From assembly GCA_012799535.1 (NCBI GenBank), contig JAAZLB010000276.1:1-7448 (forward strand): a stretch of 7,448 nt of DNA, written 5' to 3'. This document shows positions 6,129 through 7,448 of the stretch, piece after piece. A program made the translations under genes and the position numbers. Every line of letters starts with the position of its first letter. Position 1 is the stretch's first letter. Below the pieces are notes generated by a model. It was not told the DNA's origin. It saw only the letters and a program-made list of their open reading frames with translations, and searched no databases. The DNA comes from Bacillota bacterium. GTDB lineage: Bacteria > Bacillota > Limnochordia > Darwinibacteriales > Darwinibacteriaceae.

Positions 6129-6422
6129 TTAGCAATTTCCTCCATGACTAGTCTTCACAGTAAAACCTTTGCCAAAGATAGATTGTCGATAATCTACCGT
6201 GGCTCCCTCAGCCCACTTTAGGGCCTGAGGATCGAGTACAAAACGAATTCCGTCTACTTCTACAACCGTGTCACCTAACTCTTCTGTCTCTTCCAGAGAC
6301 ATTCCAAAACTGGGACCTCCTCAACCAAAGCCTCCAATAAAGAGACGCACCATAGAGTCTGTTTCTGATTCTGCCAACATTTTTTTCAGCTTTTCTTCAG
6401 CCGCGGATGTTACAACCAACAT
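6129..6422 (-). CDS. IscA/HesB-family selenoprotein (UGA read as selenocysteine)
   Basis: This 97-residue protein belongs to the IscA/HesB iron-sulfur-assembly fold. The frame is open except for one TGA at codon 34. Around it the sequence reads VRLFIGGFG-U-GGPSFGMSLEET, the family's core motif, where the first conserved cysteine is replaced by the UGA-encoded residue; family similarity continues through TVVEVDGIRFVLDP (52-65), WAEGATVDY (70-78) and GFTVKTSHGGNC (86-97). The C-terminal CxC of classical IscA is reduced to a single terminal Cys97. HesB-like selenoproteins with Sec at this place are known from anaerobic bacteria. A SECIS-like hairpin follows the UGA. The start is the ATG at 6422 with GGAGG 7 bases upstream; the ATG two codons earlier is too close to that site. 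It overlaps the upstream gene by 26 bases and lies 12 bases before the metal-binding protein gene. The alternative, a Cys-to-stop mutation, is less likely given the intact downstream half. The metal or cluster it handles is unknown. Confidence 0.88.
6285..6301 (-). promoter_or_regulatory. SECIS-like hairpin for selenocysteine insertion
   Basis: On the minus strand UGUCUC, loop UGGAA and GAGACA form a perfect 6-bp stem. The loop begins 25 bases after the UGA, inside the reported bacterial range of roughly 16-37, and has G at its second and third positions, as expected for SelB recognition. It lies within the coding region, as bacterial SECIS elements do. Confidence 0.75.
6321..6323 (-). other. 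In-frame UGA, probable selenocysteine codon (Sec34)
   Basis: The codon sits between GGFG and GGPSFG, at the position of the first conserved cysteine in IscA/HesB proteins. The frame is open with family-like sequence for 33 codons before it and 63 codons after it. Confidence 0.85.
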
Positions 6423-6804
6423 GCCCATCCCTCCATTTTAAACATTTTTTTAAACTAGCAAAAAGCAACACTGATAAAGCTGCAAAGGTACCTAAGCGGC
6501 CCCCTACTCCAACTAAGAGATTTTGACCATAGTATACCACTAACACGCAAATTACGCTAACCACAATCATCTCTTTGAAGGAGGAGATTCGTTGCTTACT
6601 TGACATTACCACATAAGAAACACTAGTGCAAATCAATGCTAATAAGAAACCTTCAGAACTAAGAAGGGGTAAGGTTAATCCTGCTACTAAGGTTAACCAC
6701 GCAGATACTTCTACGCTGGATAGCTTCGTGTTCTGTCGCAGCCAAAAACCCACCAAACCAGTAGCGGTACCAACGAGGAGAGCTACAAACAGAGTAATTA
6801 CCAA
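6397..6804 (-). CDS. Small membrane protein of unknown function, paralogue of the upstream gene
   Basis: I do not recognise this family. From a TTG at 6804 it is 135 residues with about four hydrophobic segments (roughly 1-20, 33-50, 52-67, 79-94) and a further one after the glycine-rich motif GVGGRLGT at 99-106. A basic tail with two cysteines ends it. The motif and its spacing from an upstream MSS (67-69) match the preceding gene's product, so the pair look like paralogues. The start is uncertain: the frame is open up to an ATG at 6882, but that would overlap the upstream gene by 85 bases, lacks a ribosome binding site and adds a very basic, shadow-like stretch. GGAGG lies 3 bases before the TTG, which is short; ATT at 6798 would be better spaced. 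It overlaps the selenoprotein gene by 26 bases. Confidence 0.6.
   Translation of the reverse strand: MVITLFVALLVGTATGLVGFWLRQNTKLSSVEVSAWLTLVAGLTLPLLSSEGFLLALICTSVSYVVMSSKQRISSFKEMIVVSVICVLVVYYGQNLLVGVGGRLGTFAALSVLLFASLKKCLKWRDGHVGCNIRG
6430..6434 (-). promoter_or_regulatory. Ribosome binding site of the selenoprotein gene
   Basis: GGAGG, read on the minus strand, lies 7 bases before the ATG at 6422 and only 1 base before the ATG at 6428. It therefore selects the inner ATG. The site lies inside the 3' end of the upstream membrane-protein gene. Confidence 0.7.
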
Positions 6805-7295
6805 CCACCTCCACCCACGACTAATACGATTAATACCGCGGTGGCGGCTAAGGTGCCTAGTCTTCCCCCTACACCGCTCCAAGCCTCTTTTAGTAATTCA
6901 AAGAGTACACCACCAAGGGCGCCTGCCAAGATCAATGGAAGAAATTTGGGAAAGCGCAGGGCGGAACTCATACCCACAAAAGCACCTAAATACAACTGCA
7001 GTTGCCGCTCTTCTGCTAACACCTGGGCTCCTAGTACACCGACCAAGCCTGAGGCAACTACCGGTCCTAGTTGAAAATGATTAGATAAGATAAAGGTGAC
7101 TACCGCCCCACCAAGACTAGTACAAGAAGTGGAAACAACCCTCTTCCAACTGGGCTTAGCTTGTCTTAAAGCGAGCCAAGAGCCAATTATTACTAGCGAA
7201 GTAACAATTATTCTAACAGTATTGCCTAGATTTGGCAAGAATAGCTCTAAACATATTACCACCAATGGTATGAAGATCAGCAAGTGCTGCCACAC
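6798..7295 (-). CDS. Small membrane protein of unknown function (GVGGRLGT-motif pair, first member)
   Basis: I do not recognise this family. The 165-residue protein is almost wholly hydrophobic, with six to seven likely membrane segments (about 4-20, 27-45, 58-73, 75-92, 99-112, 114-133, 145-162). A charged SWKR stretch near residue 50 and EER near 95 mark probable loops. The motif GVGGRLGT at 141-148 and an MSS 32 residues before it recur with exactly the same spacing in the next gene. The start is a GTG at 7295 with GGGGTG 5 bases upstream and only 15 bases after the stop of the phosphomannose isomerase gene. The stop overlaps the proposed start of the next gene, suggesting that the two are made together, possibly as subunits of one membrane complex. 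No catalytic or binding motif was found; a transporter role is only a guess. Confidence 0.7.
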   Translation of the reverse strand: MWQHLLIFIPLVVICLELFLPNLGNTVRIIVTSLVIIGSWLALRQAKPSWKRVVSTSCTSLGGAVVTFILSNHFQLGPVVASGLVGVLGAQVLAEERQLQLYLGAFVGMSSALRFPKFLPLILAGALGGVLFELLKEAWSGVGGRLGTLAATAVLIVLVVGGGGW

Positions 7296-7310
7296 ACGAT
7301 CACCCCGTTT

Positions 7311-7448
7311 TTATGGTAAGGTGCTTTGTAAAACTACACCTTCGGCACTAAGTGTACATCTACCTAGGTTAGCAGGTAAAAGGCAGGATTGACCCACACT
7401 TAGACGGGCAATTTGACCATTATACTCAATTTCCGCCACCCCCTGTAA
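7311..7448 (-). CDS. manA: Class I mannose-6-phosphate isomerase, C-terminal part (5' end outside window)
   Basis: The minus-strand frame from the right edge gives 45 residues and a stop. It reads LQGVAEIEYNGQ, then LSVGQSCLLPANLG, then LSAEGVVLQSTLP at the end. This matches the C-terminal cupin of class I phosphomannose isomerases, in which a short glycine-rich turn, a GxSxLLPAxLG strand pair and a closing L.S.LP are typical. The enzyme interconverts mannose-6-phosphate and fructose-6-phosphate with zinc. The zinc ligands and catalytic Arg lie in the missing part, so the call rests on the tail alone. The next gene begins 15 bases after the stop, so it may head or belong to the same transcription unit as the metal transporter. 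An unrelated cupin protein is the alternative. Confidence 0.65.
   Translation of the reverse strand, partial: LQGVAEIEYNGQIARLSVGQSCLLPANLGRCTLSAEGVVLQSTLP

Noticed and set aside
6321..6323. TGA as an inactivating stop making the IscA/HesB gene a pseudogene
   Set aside because: The downstream 63 codons remain open and family-like, the stop replaces precisely the conserved cysteine, and a SECIS-like hairpin is correctly spaced.
6397..6882. Start of the second small membrane protein at the ATG at 6882
   Set aside because: It would overlap the upstream gene by 85 bases, has no ribosome binding site, and adds a basic, non-family-like stretch that is the out-of-frame reading of the upstream gene.
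6626..7392. Plus-strand open frames opposite the two small membrane proteins and manA
   Set aside because: They are low-complexity basic/Pro/Thr-rich translations, overlap each other, and lack ribosome binding sites.

Overview
The window looks like a chromosomal segment of an anaerobic Firmicute of the Clostridia type. Reasons: strong AGGAGG Shine-Dalgarno sites, tightly packed overlapping operons, a DUF1540 protein, a SpmA/SpmB-like membrane protein pair and, most tellingly, a gene that appears to use UGA as selenocysteine. Species cannot be named from the sequence alone. No insertion sequence, CRISPR array, tRNA or rRNA is visible, and there is no gene-free stretch longer than about 125 bases.

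Left edge, + strand (1-1431): the 3' end of a GNAT acetyltransferase gene, followed after 2 bases by a gene for a 412-residue exported protein of unknown function. This gene converges on the minus-strand genes and overlaps the last of them by 36 bases.

Minus-strand unit 1 (3253 down to 1396): a putative promoter, an RluA/RluD-family 23S rRNA pseudouridine synthase, then two related small membrane proteins with nucleoside-recognition (Gate) domains. All three are translationally coupled through short overlaps.

Minus-strand unit 2 (7448 down to 3256): the 3' end of a class I mannose-6-phosphate isomerase gene; two adjacent, mutually related small membrane proteins of unknown function; a 97-residue IscA/HesB-family protein read through an in-frame UGA; a complete zinc/manganese ABC transporter (binding protein, ATPase, permease); and a small cysteine-rich DUF1540 protein. 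The unit closes with a clear Rho-independent terminator at 3256-3312. Gaps between genes are 38 bases or less and several overlap, so co-transcription is likely.

The main find is the IscA/HesB-like gene at 6129-6422. Its frame is open on both sides of a single TGA (6321-6323), which sits exactly where the first conserved cysteine of IscA/HesB proteins belongs. A 6-bp hairpin with a UGGAA loop begins 19 bases after the UGA and presents its loop 25 bases after it, which fits the bacterial SECIS rules. Standard gene calling would miss this gene or label it a pseudogene. Its position directly before the metal transporter suggests a link between metal supply and iron-sulfur or metal handling, but that link is inference.
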